35,633 nucleotides of DNA. It comes from an uncultured Bacteroidales bacterium (GTDB lineage Bacteria; Bacteroidota; Bacteroidia; Bacteroidales; Paludibacteraceae). The position numbers and the translations under genes were made by a program. Positions 17,337 to 24,900 of the stretch are shown piece by piece. Within the stretch, counting starts at the first letter, position 1, and every line of letters starts with the position of its first letter. The notes under the pieces were generated by a model, which ran no database searches, had not been told where the DNA came from, and saw nothing but the letters and a program-made list of their open reading frames with translations. The DNA lies in the NCBI GenBank assembly GCA_900316125.1, contig ONBO01000013.1:1-35633 (forward strand), read 5' to 3'.

Positions 17337-17555
17337 TTATCCATTCTCCTGTAATTCTTCCATAAGTGCAACAGGACCAAGATGCCACAACTTTGTTGAT
17401 TCTGTTTCAAGTTTTTTGTATGTGTTGGATGCGTAGATTGTTTTTATGGCGTCAGTGATGCTGATGTTTTTCTCAGAAGCAAGCATTGCAGCCATCCAAC
17501 TTATTTTAGATGGTAAAAACAGATGTAAATTTTGCTGTGTTACGTTTAGGTTCAT
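17337..17555 (-). CDS. Small protein, third gene of the DUF3990 module
   Basis: This 72-residue protein is not firmly recognised. It has a helical core around SKISWMAAMLASEKNISITDA and ends with SNTYKKLETESTKLWHLGPVALMEELQENG. The C-terminal part resembles small proteins commonly found next to DUF3990 genes. Its ATG overlaps the stop of the DUF3990 gene by four bases (17552-17555, ATGA), so it is translationally coupled to it. By position and size it could be an antitoxin or an immunity partner; this is inference. It is the last gene of a three-gene unit transcribed from about 18270. Confidence 0.75.
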   Translation of the reverse strand: MNLNVTQQNLHLFLPSKISWMAAMLASEKNISITDAIKTIYASNTYKKLETESTKLWHLGPVALMEELQENG

Positions 17556-18037
17556 AATGAAATTTCCTTGTAATCAACAAATGATATCGCTTTTAGCGAG
17601 TCTACAGTATGGAATAAATACTGGTCAACCAGTTTGTAAGTTTTCAACTCAGCTATGAGTTCTTGCTTGTTTAATACGCCTCCTTCAAATAAAGCAAATG
17701 CAGCATAGACACGGTCATTGGCTACTGGCCCGTAAACAATATCGTAGTTATGATTGAAGTCTTTTTGTGTCCTGTTCTTCATTACAAAGTCAACCCACTC
17801 ATCAGTCGGTTTGTCAAAAATCAGACAGTTTAGATTCTCTGTTTGATTTTGGTCAAGTTCGTAGATGTTTACGTATCCTGTCTTAACTTTGTTTTCCTTA
17901 ATCCTTCTAATTACCCAGTCTTTTGCTTGGTCAAAGGATGTAGTAGTATAAAAACCACTTCCATAGTCTAATGTCCGATTGGGTTTTCTTATTTCTGGAA
18001 CATTTACTATTTCTAGACCGCCGTGATATATTTTCAT
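17552..18037 (-). CDS. DUF3990 protein, ADP-ribosyltransferase-like fold, toxin candidate
   Basis: This 161-residue protein matches what I know of DUF3990, a family whose conserved blocks resemble ADP-ribosyltransferases. Blocks seen are IYHGG at 3-7 (His5), GSGFYTT at 26-32 (Tyr30), YDIVYGPVANDRVY at 98-111 and DQYLFHTVDSLKAISF at 138-153. His5, Tyr30 and a late Asp, Gln or Glu would make an H-Y-x type NAD-binding triad; which late residue acts is unclear. The gene lies between a DUF3791 gene (8-base gap upstream) and a 72-residue gene (4-base overlap downstream). That layout suggests a toxin with one or two antitoxins. No function is proven for this arrangement as far as I know. Confidence 0.75.
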   Translation of the reverse strand: MKIYHGGLEIVNVPEIRKPNRTLDYGSGFYTTTSFDQAKDWVIRRIKENKVKTGYVNIYELDQNQTENLNCLIFDKPTDEWVDFVMKNRTQKDFNHNYDIVYGPVANDRVYAAFALFEGGVLNKQELIAELKTYKLVDQYLFHTVDSLKAISFVDYKEISL

Positions 18038-18045
18038 GATTATGT

Positions 18046-18261
18046 TTAGCTCCTGCGTAAATTAATAAATTCATCTATATCCTCAAGAATCCATTGACGA
18101 CTCTGTGTGTGTAGTGGCTCAAAGTTAGACTCAAGGTATTCAATTACACCATATTTTTGAAGTTCTGCTAAAGCTTGTTCTCCGTTAAGGTTCTTGCTGG
18201 TTTTATATTGTTCTATGCAGAATGATACAAAGTATGCTATGTCAAGATTTTGTTTGCTCAT
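18046..18261 (-). CDS. DUF3791-like small protein, antitoxin candidate
   Basis: This 71-residue all-helical protein carries blocks typical of DUF3791: FVSFCIEQYK, an EALAELQKYGVIEYLESN segment, LHTQSRQWILEDIDEFI. DUF3791 genes are repeatedly found beside DUF3990 genes, and this one precedes the DUF3990 gene by 8 bases. Its position as first gene of the unit, small size and partner suggest an antitoxin; that is inference. A TAATTTTG promoter box lies 19 bases upstream of the ATG. Confidence 0.75.
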   Translation of the reverse strand: MSKQNLDIAYFVSFCIEQYKTSKNLNGEQALAELQKYGVIEYLESNFEPLHTQSRQWILEDIDEFINLRRS

Positions 18262-18280
18262 GATTTTATTGCGTCTCTTG

Positions 18281-18288
18281 CAAAATTA
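18281..18288 (-). promoter_or_regulatory. -7 promoter box for the DUF3791-DUF3990 module
   Basis: TAATTTTG on the minus strand, 19 bases before the DUF3791 ATG. It gives the three-gene module its own promoter inside the island. Confidence 0.6.
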
Positions 18289-18353
18289 AACATTTTTTTT
18301 CATTTCGCAATTGTTTTTTATTCTTGACGTCAACCTCAATGTTAAATAAGTAC

Positions 18354-18761
18354 TTAGTAGAGTGCTTTGATTCTCTTCACAAAACGATGTTCACTTTTAG
18401 TTCCCCATTGCACTTGCCACGTCCTTCCATTATGCTGGTCTAACATAATGAACGTGTACATATTTTGTGTTGGATATAATATATATCTTCCTGCTTTTGC
18501 ATCTGATATTATAGGGTAGTCTGCATAATTTTGATTTGTAGTTGATAATGGAATCTCAAATGTATCTTTAAAATCATCTACACTATATTGTACAATCCAA
18601 ATCATTCCCTTAGAGGTGTCTAGTTTCAAGAATGTCCACATATTAGTTGTTGGATATAATTGATACTCAGCATTATTATTGTATGGATATACGTTGGGTA
18701 TTTCACAAAAAGCTAATGCTGAACATAAAATAAATAGAGTAGTGAGTAATAATTTTTTCAT
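18354..18761 (-). CDS. Small secreted protein with two LYPT repeats
   Basis: This 135-residue protein has a signal peptide (MKKLLLTTLFILCSALAFC), so it should be exported. The mature part is built from two imperfect copies of one unit. The first (about 33-60) reads YQLYPTTNMWTFLKLD then IWIVQYS; the second (about 92-120) reads YILYPTQNMYTFIMLD then TWQVQWG. Related small proteins occur in other Bacteroidales as far as I recall, but I know no function. It starts 24 bases after the CoiA-like gene stop and has no promoter box of its own, so the two are probably one operon. Confidence 0.75.
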   Translation of the reverse strand: MKKLLLTTLFILCSALAFCEIPNVYPYNNNAEYQLYPTTNMWTFLKLDTSKGMIWIVQYSVDDFKDTFEIPLSTTNQNYADYPIISDAKAGRYILYPTQNMYTFIMLDQHNGRTWQVQWGTKSEHRFVKRIKALY

Positions 18762-18785
18762 AGTGCTATTTTTATAAAATTGATT

Positions 18786-19511
18786 CTAAAATCTTTCCCT
18801 CCCTTTGAAATACCATCTACCTCTTCTTGACCAAACTAAATCATATTGTTGATGATTCCGATTGATTAATTTTGTTGTGTTTGTTGTTGGATTAGTTTCT
18901 TTAATGGTAATCGGGTAATTAACCCACCTTCTACAAAATGGATTAAAATCGTGCAATAAATACTTAGTTAATGTTTCTTTACTAAATTTGTCATTGTTGA
19001 ATTTGTTTACATCTATTTCAATGCAGTATATTTTCTTGTCTTGCAGATACTTATGTTTAATCTCATCAACAGAATGTGTATTATTGATTTCAATCCATAT
19101 TTCGACATCAATATCGTTTTTATTGATATAATGTCCTATACAATCTGGGCGTAGATTGCTTTGGTCATCTTTTCTTTCTATTTCAACTTTTGCAAACTGC
19201 AAAATGCGAGCTCTAAATTTAGTTTCCCCGTCTATTATATAATCTGGTGTGGCTATCGCCTTTTGTTCATAAATGATTTCCTTACTCATAATATGAATCA
19301 TTGATTCAAATGCTTTATGAGGATTACATTGAGAATCATTTGAATGAGCGAATGACCACGTGTTATGTTTCCCTTGACGAGCAATCAAAGGTTCTTTACA
19401 TTCAGGGCAGATACAATTACATGATTCGCCATTGGACACATCTGTTACGCTAACTAAATGTCCTGTCGCTTTATCAATTGCGTATGTTAATGAAGGTTCT
19501 GAATTTTTCAT
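18786..19511 (-). CDS. CoiA-like protein: zinc-ribbon plus nuclease-like domain
   Basis: This 241-residue protein resembles the competence protein CoiA family. The N-terminal module has CPEC (35-38) and RQGKHNTWSFAH with His56, like the CoiA zinc-binding head. A later block, LRPDCIGHY (Asp123) followed by DVEIWIEINNTHSVDEIKHKYLQDKK (Glu137, Glu141, Lys152 region), looks like a PD-(D/E)xK nuclease core. CoiA affects recombination of incoming DNA in Gram-positive competence; a role in uptake or defence here is inference. The ATG at 19511 is used rather than the TTG at 19520, because a TAAATTTG box ends 6 bases before it. It heads a likely two-gene operon with the secreted repeat protein. Confidence 0.7.
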   Translation of the reverse strand: MKNSEPSLTYAIDKATGHLVSVTDVSNGESCNCICPECKEPLIARQGKHNTWSFAHSNDSQCNPHKAFESMIHIMSKEIIYEQKAIATPDYIIDGETKFRARILQFAKVEIERKDDQSNLRPDCIGHYINKNDIDVEIWIEINNTHSVDEIKHKYLQDKKIYCIEIDVNKFNNDKFSKETLTKYLLHDFNPFCRRWVNYPITIKETNPTTNTTKLINRNHQQYDLVWSRRGRWYFKGRERF

Positions 19512-19517
19512 AGTCAA

Positions 19518-19525
19518 CAAATTTA
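19518..19525 (-). promoter_or_regulatory. -7 promoter box for the CoiA-like gene
   Basis: TAAATTTG on the minus strand, 6 bases before the ATG at 19511, predicting an almost leaderless message. It also excludes the alternative TTG start at 19520, which lies inside the box. Confidence 0.55.
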
Positions 19526-19634
19526 CGAATAATTTTTGAATTTGTTGTTATATGGATAATTGTTTTATAATTTATATTATGTTAAATAGGTATTTTGCAG
19601 TTATCCCCTAATCTTTATTTGGATGGGATGAATA

Positions 19635-19982
19635 CTAATACATCAAATGCTGTTTGGATTTATTGCGCCAACCGGCCTGGCTTTTATATTTCACGAAAAA
19701 AATTTTGAGATCTGCCTGGGATTCATAGTCCACAAAGAAAATTTTCTTTTCAGCCTGAGATTCATAATTTACAAAGTACCAGCATCCGTCATTCTTTCCG
19801 GCCTGTGACTCATAATCTACTTTATAAACGCATAAATCAGCCTGACTCTCATATTTCACCACAAAAACTTTAACCTTGGCTTGTGATGAATATTTTACGC
19901 TGTAAACCTTCTGGCCGAATAAAATTTGTGGTGTTACAATGAGAAATACAACAGCACACAGAATTTTGTAGAAAAATTTCAT
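19635..19982 (-). CDS. Secreted YxSQA repeat protein
   Basis: This 115-residue protein has a signal peptide ending near LFGQ, then six tandem copies of a 12-16 residue unit ending in Y-(E/S/K)-S-Q-A. The SQA triplets fall at residues 33-35, 45-47, 59-61, 75-77, 88-90 and 101-103. Each unit is a hydrophobic beta strand (VFVVKYESQA, IFFVDYESQA), so the chain could form a small solenoid or sheet. It resembles a conserved Bacteroidota repeat family (I think DUF6150), function unknown to me. It starts 21 bases after the Smr-domain gene stop and lacks its own promoter box, so co-transcription with that gene is likely. Confidence 0.75.
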   Translation of the reverse strand: MKFFYKILCAVVFLIVTPQILFGQKVYSVKYSSQAKVKVFVVKYESQADLCVYKVDYESQAGKNDGCWYFVNYESQAEKKIFFVDYESQADLKIFFVKYKSQAGWRNKSKQHLMY

Positions 19983-20003
19983 AGTATTATGAGATTGTAG
20001 ATT

Positions 20004-20546
20004 TTATTGAATTGTAACTTCAGTGGCACCATACATACCATATTTGGTAAAGGAGGCATCGCTGAAAGAAAATGTTGGAAACTCTTTCATTATTAGCTTA
20101 ATAAGTTGAAGACGCAAGGTTCCGTCTCCTTTACCGTGGATGAACACAACTTTAAGGCCTTTCTGCTTTCTGTGCTCATTTAATGTTCTGCGGCATTTAT
20201 CCAGCTGTGTGTTGATATAATTATTTGTATTTGAGGCTTTTATATGTAAATCAACCTCCAATGTGCCTGTTTCTGCACTGATTTTGAGCTCTTTAGGCTT
20301 TGGCTTAGGCAAAGCTCCGCTATCAGCTGCTTTTTTAACCCCGACGCCACCTACATAGTGCATTTTCATGTTTTTTGCCATGCCTTCTACTCCACTCACA
20401 ACTACACATTCGCTGCGCTCAACCGGAATCTCCATCCCTATATTGTTGTCCAATACAAGGATTTTTCCATCTGAGGAGAAGCCTGTGACAGTGCCTCCGC
20501 CTTGAGAGTTCAAATATCTAATTGCGTCGCCTTTTGAAATTTCCAT
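20004..20546 (-). CDS. Compact Smr-domain protein with DUF2027-like head
   Basis: This 180-residue protein starts with a small beta domain (about 3-60, GDAIRYLNSQGGGTVTGF then MEIPVERSECVVV) like the head of DUF2027 proteins. It ends with an Smr domain (about 95-180) containing LEVDLHI, VVFIHGKGDGTLR and YGATEVTI. Smr domains bind or cleave nucleic acids and occur in MutS2 and ribosome-rescue factors. Usual Bacteroidales members are near 340-370 residues with an extra middle beta domain; here that domain is missing and a short linker joins the two ends. The reading frame is intact. It follows the phosphatase gene by 32 bases. Confidence 0.82.
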   Translation of the reverse strand: MEISKGDAIRYLNSQGGGTVTGFSSDGKILVLDNNIGMEIPVERSECVVVSGVEGMAKNMKMHYVGGVGVKKAADSGALPKPKPKELKISAETGTLEVDLHIKASNTNNYINTQLDKCRRTLNEHRKQKGLKVVFIHGKGDGTLRLQLIKLIMKEFPTFSFSDASFTKYGMYGATEVTIQ

Positions 20547-20578
20547 AACTCACTGGCCAATAAAATTTTATGCACAAA

Positions 20579-21241
20579 TTATTTACTAATAAAATTTAGA
20601 ATTTCAGAAGGTTTGGATACAATATGTACAGCTCCATTTTCTATAAGCTCACGCTCAGTGCGGAAACCCCATAGTACGCCGATGCTCTCAACGCCGGCGT
20701 TCCTTGCGGTTTGCATATCTATGCCGGTATCACCCACATAAAGCGTTTCTGACGCAGTTACGCCTGCCTCTGAGAGAATGTCAAAAACAATCTGTGGATG
20801 CGGTTTCACGGGCACATCTTCACGTTGGCCAAGCACAGAGGCAAATCTAATTGAAGGGAAGAAATTCCTGACAAGAGCCTGTGTGCCGTCAATAAACTTA
20901 TTAGATGCAACGGCTATTTTAACACCTTGCTGGTCAAGTGTTTGCAATAGTTCTGGAATGCCAGTGTAAGGGCGTGTATAGTCACACTTATGTGCTATGT
21001 AGTATGGCATAAAATCAGCCAAGACCGCCTCTTGGAGCTCAGGCTCCGCATCGTGGCCCAAAGAGGCACGTAAAGCGCGCTCTATAAGCTTGCGGACTCC
21101 GTTTCCCACAAAATAGCGGTAATCATCCATATTGTGAGTCTTGTAGCCACGCAGGCTAAGCGCATGGTTGACCGCCCTACCCAAATCCTCCACTGAATTT
21201 AGCAGTGTCCCGTCCAGATCAAAAATAACCAGTTTAATCAT
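20579..21241 (-). CDS. gph: Phosphoglycolate phosphatase-like HAD hydrolase
   Basis: This 220-residue HAD-superfamily phosphatase begins MIKLVIFDLDGTLLNSVEDL with nucleophile Asp8 and general acid Asp10. Later motifs are VASNK (motif II), KPHPQIVF with the conserved lysine, and LYVGDTGIDMQTARNAG (acidic motif IV). Gph removes phosphate from 2-phosphoglycolate formed during DNA repair; related HADs act on other small phosphates, so the substrate is inferred. The frame is open back to 21466, but the family start is the ATG at 21241, 17 bases after a TAACTTTG box. It is divergent from the TetR gene. Confidence 0.88.
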   Translation of the reverse strand: MIKLVIFDLDGTLLNSVEDLGRAVNHALSLRGYKTHNMDDYRYFVGNGVRKLIERALRASLGHDAEPELQEAVLADFMPYYIAHKCDYTRPYTGIPELLQTLDQQGVKIAVASNKFIDGTQALVRNFFPSIRFASVLGQREDVPVKPHPQIVFDILSEAGVTASETLYVGDTGIDMQTARNAGVESIGVLWGFRTERELIENGAVHIVSKPSEILNFISK

Positions 21242-21258
21242 GTCCTTCCATTTGGATA

Positions 21259-21266
21259 CAAAGTTA
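21259..21266 (-). promoter_or_regulatory. -7 promoter box for gph
   Basis: TAACTTTG on the minus strand, 17 bases before the gph ATG. It faces the TetR promoter across less than 50 bases, so TetR could control both genes. Confidence 0.6.
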
Positions 21267-21312
21267 CAAAAAACGATAGCAAAAGCAAATTTCAAAAATG
21301 GAGATAATTTTG

Positions 21313-21320
21313 TATATTTG
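21313..21320 (+). promoter_or_regulatory. -7 promoter box for the TetR gene
   Basis: TATATTTG on the plus strand, 6 bases (CAGATT) before the ATG at 21327; the message would be nearly leaderless. Confidence 0.6.
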
Positions 21321-21326
21321 CAGATT

Positions 21327-21947
21327 ATGATAGGAAATAAAAATAAAAGGCAGCAACGGTACGAAAATATTTTACGCAAGGCTGTGGAGCTTTTTGCAAT
21401 ACAAGGGTATGATAATACAACCATATCAGATTTACAAGAAGAACTTGACATGGGGCGCGGAACCATGTATTTTCATTTTAAGAACAAAGAGGATCTTTTA
21501 AGGAAAGTTATGAATCATTACTTTCTTGACCCCAAAGAGAATATATTGCTTAACATGTCTGATAACATAGAAGTGCCAGATATGATTAACTCGCTTCTAA
21601 CTTACCTTGATAGTTTAAAAGAGGCGTTGGAAACCCTTGAATATAAGGATATTATTAACACTTCTAATGTTATGATGCTTATGTATTCAGCCTACAGCAG
21701 ATTTGATGATATGGCAAGAAAGGCAAAGCGTTTATATCAGGTTGAATACGGCTTATGGAAAAGAGCCATTGAGAACAGTATCAAAAAAGGTGATGTACGC
21801 AGCGATGTCCCCATTGAAATAGTGGCAAATATGTTTACACACTTAAAAGACAGTTATGATCCCGGCCTGCATAGCCGTAAGATGGATTTCTCCTCATTCC
21901 CTATTGCCTATAACTGCTTGTTTGATATGATTAAAGTAAAAAAATAA
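21327..21947 (+). CDS. TetR/AcrR-family transcriptional regulator
   Basis: This 206-residue protein has an N-terminal DNA-binding domain typical of TetR: ILRKAVELFAIQGYDNTTISDLQEELDMGRGTMYFHFKNKEDLLRKVM with helix-turn-helix at about 12-58. A helical ligand domain of unknown specificity follows. Family members are usually repressors of neighbouring transport or lipid genes. The ATG at 21327 gives the normal short lead into the HTH; the frame open from 21168 is untranslated because it runs through the gph promoter. Possible targets are itself, gph, or the secreted repeat protein gene that converges on it. No palindromic operator is obvious in the intergenic region. Confidence 0.9.
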   Translation: MIGNKNKRQQRYENILRKAVELFAIQGYDNTTISDLQEELDMGRGTMYFHFKNKEDLLRKVMNHYFLDPKENILLNMSDNIEVPDMINSLLTYLDSLKEALETLEYKDIINTSNVMMLMYSAYSRFDDMARKAKRLYQVEYGLWKRAIENSIKKGDVRSDVPIEIVANMFTHLKDSYDPGLHSRKMDFSSFPIAYNCLFDMIKVKK

Positions 21948-21975
21948 TGGTGATGAAAATTTCATCACCATTATT
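21943..21975. terminator. Bidirectional intrinsic terminator
   Basis: AATAATGGTGATGAAA (21943-21958) and its exact reverse complement (21960-21975) form a 16-base inverted repeat around one base; the innermost pairs would open into a loop. A-rich sequence before it and T-rich sequence after it give U tracts for both directions. It separates the convergent TetR gene and secreted repeat protein gene and overlaps the TetR stop region. Confidence 0.85.
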
Positions 21976-21997
21976 TTTAATGTCAGATTGCTGATTG

Positions 21998-24900
21998 TTA
22001 TTTCAGCATCTTCTTACCACCCTCAATATAGATTCCTCTTTCAGGTGCTTTATTAAGCTGGCGGCCAAGCAAATCAAAGTAGAGGCTTGTACCATCCTCA
22101 TTAATAGCACGGAATGCAGGATTTACATTATCAGCTGTAGTTTCTTCAACACTTGTAACATCATCGTTGTTAGGTATCTCACCTACATATTGCATGTTAC
22201 TGTAGTTGCTACTCTCTCCGGTGCTTGTGCCGTTCTGGTTGCTGTTCTGGAACTGTGTCTTGTAGATGCCAGGAAGAACCGGGCCACGTCTCTCCTCGCC
22301 TGGTATTTCAACGCTTGTTTCAGCAATAGCAGCATTTTCAGAAGCGTCAAAATAACCACGGAATGGTAACAGACGATACTTTTCCACTCCATCCTCAGAC
22401 TGGAAACGAGCCCATGTGCCGTCATCACGCATACCGTAGATTTCCATATTGTCAGCCTCCACATCAGAGATGCTACGCATGTTGGCTGTCCACTTACCTA
22501 CAGTAGTGAACTTGTCATCAAAGTACCAGTCCTCAAAGCTATATACCTCGTTAAGGTCATCATCAACCACCTCATTGCTGAGTTTAACGCCACTAGCGCT
22601 AAGATTTATCTGATCCTTCAATACTACAACAAGGTATGCCCTGCCGGCAAGCATCTTGTGAGGATTATCACCATCTTCTGGTAGGAATACAAACTGCTTG
22701 TAGTACTCCTCTTTGAAACGCAGACGGTAAATCTTGGCTACGTCAGCCTCATAATAATCTGTAAAGTCATAATCGTATGGCAGACTCACAATGTATGCAC
22801 ATGGAATCCAAGAGCCGTTGCTCTGCTGAATTGCAGAGAGTGTACGGTCGTATACCACATTTACAGTCTTGTCACTGTACTGCTCAAATATAGCGTTGTT
22901 AGACTCATCGTTGCTGTCAGAGAGTGTAACCTCATCAATAGGCTTGTGGAAACCAATGAAGTTATCCACAGATGCACCCTTCGATGTGAACCTCAACTGG
23001 TATACGCCAGTGTAAGGAGCCACAAAGTGAGCATAGCCGTTCTGAACGTATGAATCGTAGAACACCCACTCCTTGTCAGTGTCAAGGTTGTAGTAAACGT
23101 TGAGCTGGCCGCTTGCACCACCGCCTAACATAGCAGCGATGTCACCGCTTAGCTCAACCTGGAAGCGCAGAACGTCACCCTTCTTAGCCTGGAGGCGTGG
23201 GGTTATAAGCTCATAGCTCTCTGATTTTGTAGTGGCAGCCCAACTCTTAGGAGTAGCGTTGCCACCGCCAAGAAGGCCGCTGAGCATGCTCATGAGGTCA
23301 CCGTCATCTGGCAGTCTGACCTCCCAGCCTGTGGTCTCCCAACCAGCAGGGAACTCACGTGGCAGAGTCTCGTCATCAACTATGAACTCTGGCTCAAAGT
23401 CCTCAGTCCACGCATCGGCGTAAGTGCTATATGCGGTAAGAGAATATGAAAGCGGAGATAGAGCCTCTGCAGTTGGAGTGAACTTCACCGCACCTTGGTG
23501 GATGCCTAGATTCTGCTCATCAAAGACGTATGTAACATCTACAAATGCTGTATCGTTAGCCTCTATTGCAAATGTTTTTCCACTCAGAGCAAATACAGAC
23601 TCGTCAGTTGTCTCAACATTAACCTGAAGAGTACCCATACCAGTGTTAACTATGGCAAATGTCTCTGTTTTGTTTTCCTGAGGCATACCGTAGTTTATGT
23701 CACCGGCAGCTGTATTATTATGCAGAATATAGATGTCAGGTGCGTTATTGTCAAGATGGAATCCGGCTATGCTGTCAACAACAATGCTGTCAGAAGTCAC
23801 AATGCGGAAACGGTACTCACCTGGCTCAATATATGAAACCCAGAGTGCCTTGTATGTGGAGTCAAGAGGCTCTGTGAACTCTCTCACCTTCTCCCACTTT
23901 GAACTGCCGTATACAGATTTTTCAATAACTACAGATGAAGAGCTACCGCCACCAAGCAGTGAGCCTATGCCGCCTGAAGTTTTACCACCCTTTACAGAGA
24001 AAATAAGCGCCTCATCAGCACTCTCAACATTTAGAGGAGGTGTCATAAGGAATGTCTGTGTGCCACTGCCACCAAGCAGAGCGCCAATACCTTCGCCACT
24101 GTTAGATTTTGTAGTGGCTACATTATCATGGAACTCCCAGCCCTCTGAGAAGAAGCCTTTAGGCTGAACATTAGAGTTGAAATCCTCCACCCAGACATTT
24201 GGCTGGGATACTACAGCCATAGCCAGTACGGATGTGCTATGTACACGCTCATCTGCAGGTTTGAATAAAATTTCAGCTTCATTCTTACCAGGCTGGCCGG
24301 CAGCAAAGTTAAAGGTAATATCCACTGCGGCAGTATCTGCGGCAGCTACAGCCAACTCCTTATGGTTAACTGAGAACAGACTCTCATTGGCTGATGTGAT
24401 ACCTACATTAAGTGTGCCTGTAGCGGTGTTTATAACCTTGAGTGTACGCGTGCTGTCTTTGTAGCAAAGTCCAAGATCAAGGTCTTTAGCAGCAGAATTA
24501 TTCTCTATAACATAGATGTCAGGAGCCTCGTTGTCAATGTGGAAACCTGCCACACTGTCAATCAGCACTGTGCCTCCTGCCTTGAAACGGAAACGGTACT
24601 CTCCGGCAGGTGTGCCTGTTATGGTAAATGTATTGTAAAGTGTGTCAAGTTCAGTTGTAAAGTCTGCTACACGCACCCACTTGTTCTGGCTGTATACAGA
24701 ACGCTCTACAACAAACGATGTGTCCTTAGTGCCAAAGCTGATGCTTGTACCAGAACCCTTACTTGTTTTAGCCTTCTTTGCAGAGATAACCAAATTCTCA
24801 CCATCTTTTACAACTACAGGCGGTGTGAGAAGGTAGTTTTTACTATTACCGCCACCACCAAGCAGTGAGCCTAGAAGAGAACTAATATCAAAGTCTCCCA

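Noticed and set aside
19635..19982. Regularly spaced repeats that could suggest a CRISPR array
   Set aside because: The repeats are coding units with irregular spacing (12-16 codons), an intact signal peptide and no conserved DNA repeat with unique spacers.
21168..21326. Extended N-terminus of the TetR regulator
   Set aside because: The extension runs antisense through the gph start and contains both promoter boxes; the normal TetR length starts at 21327.
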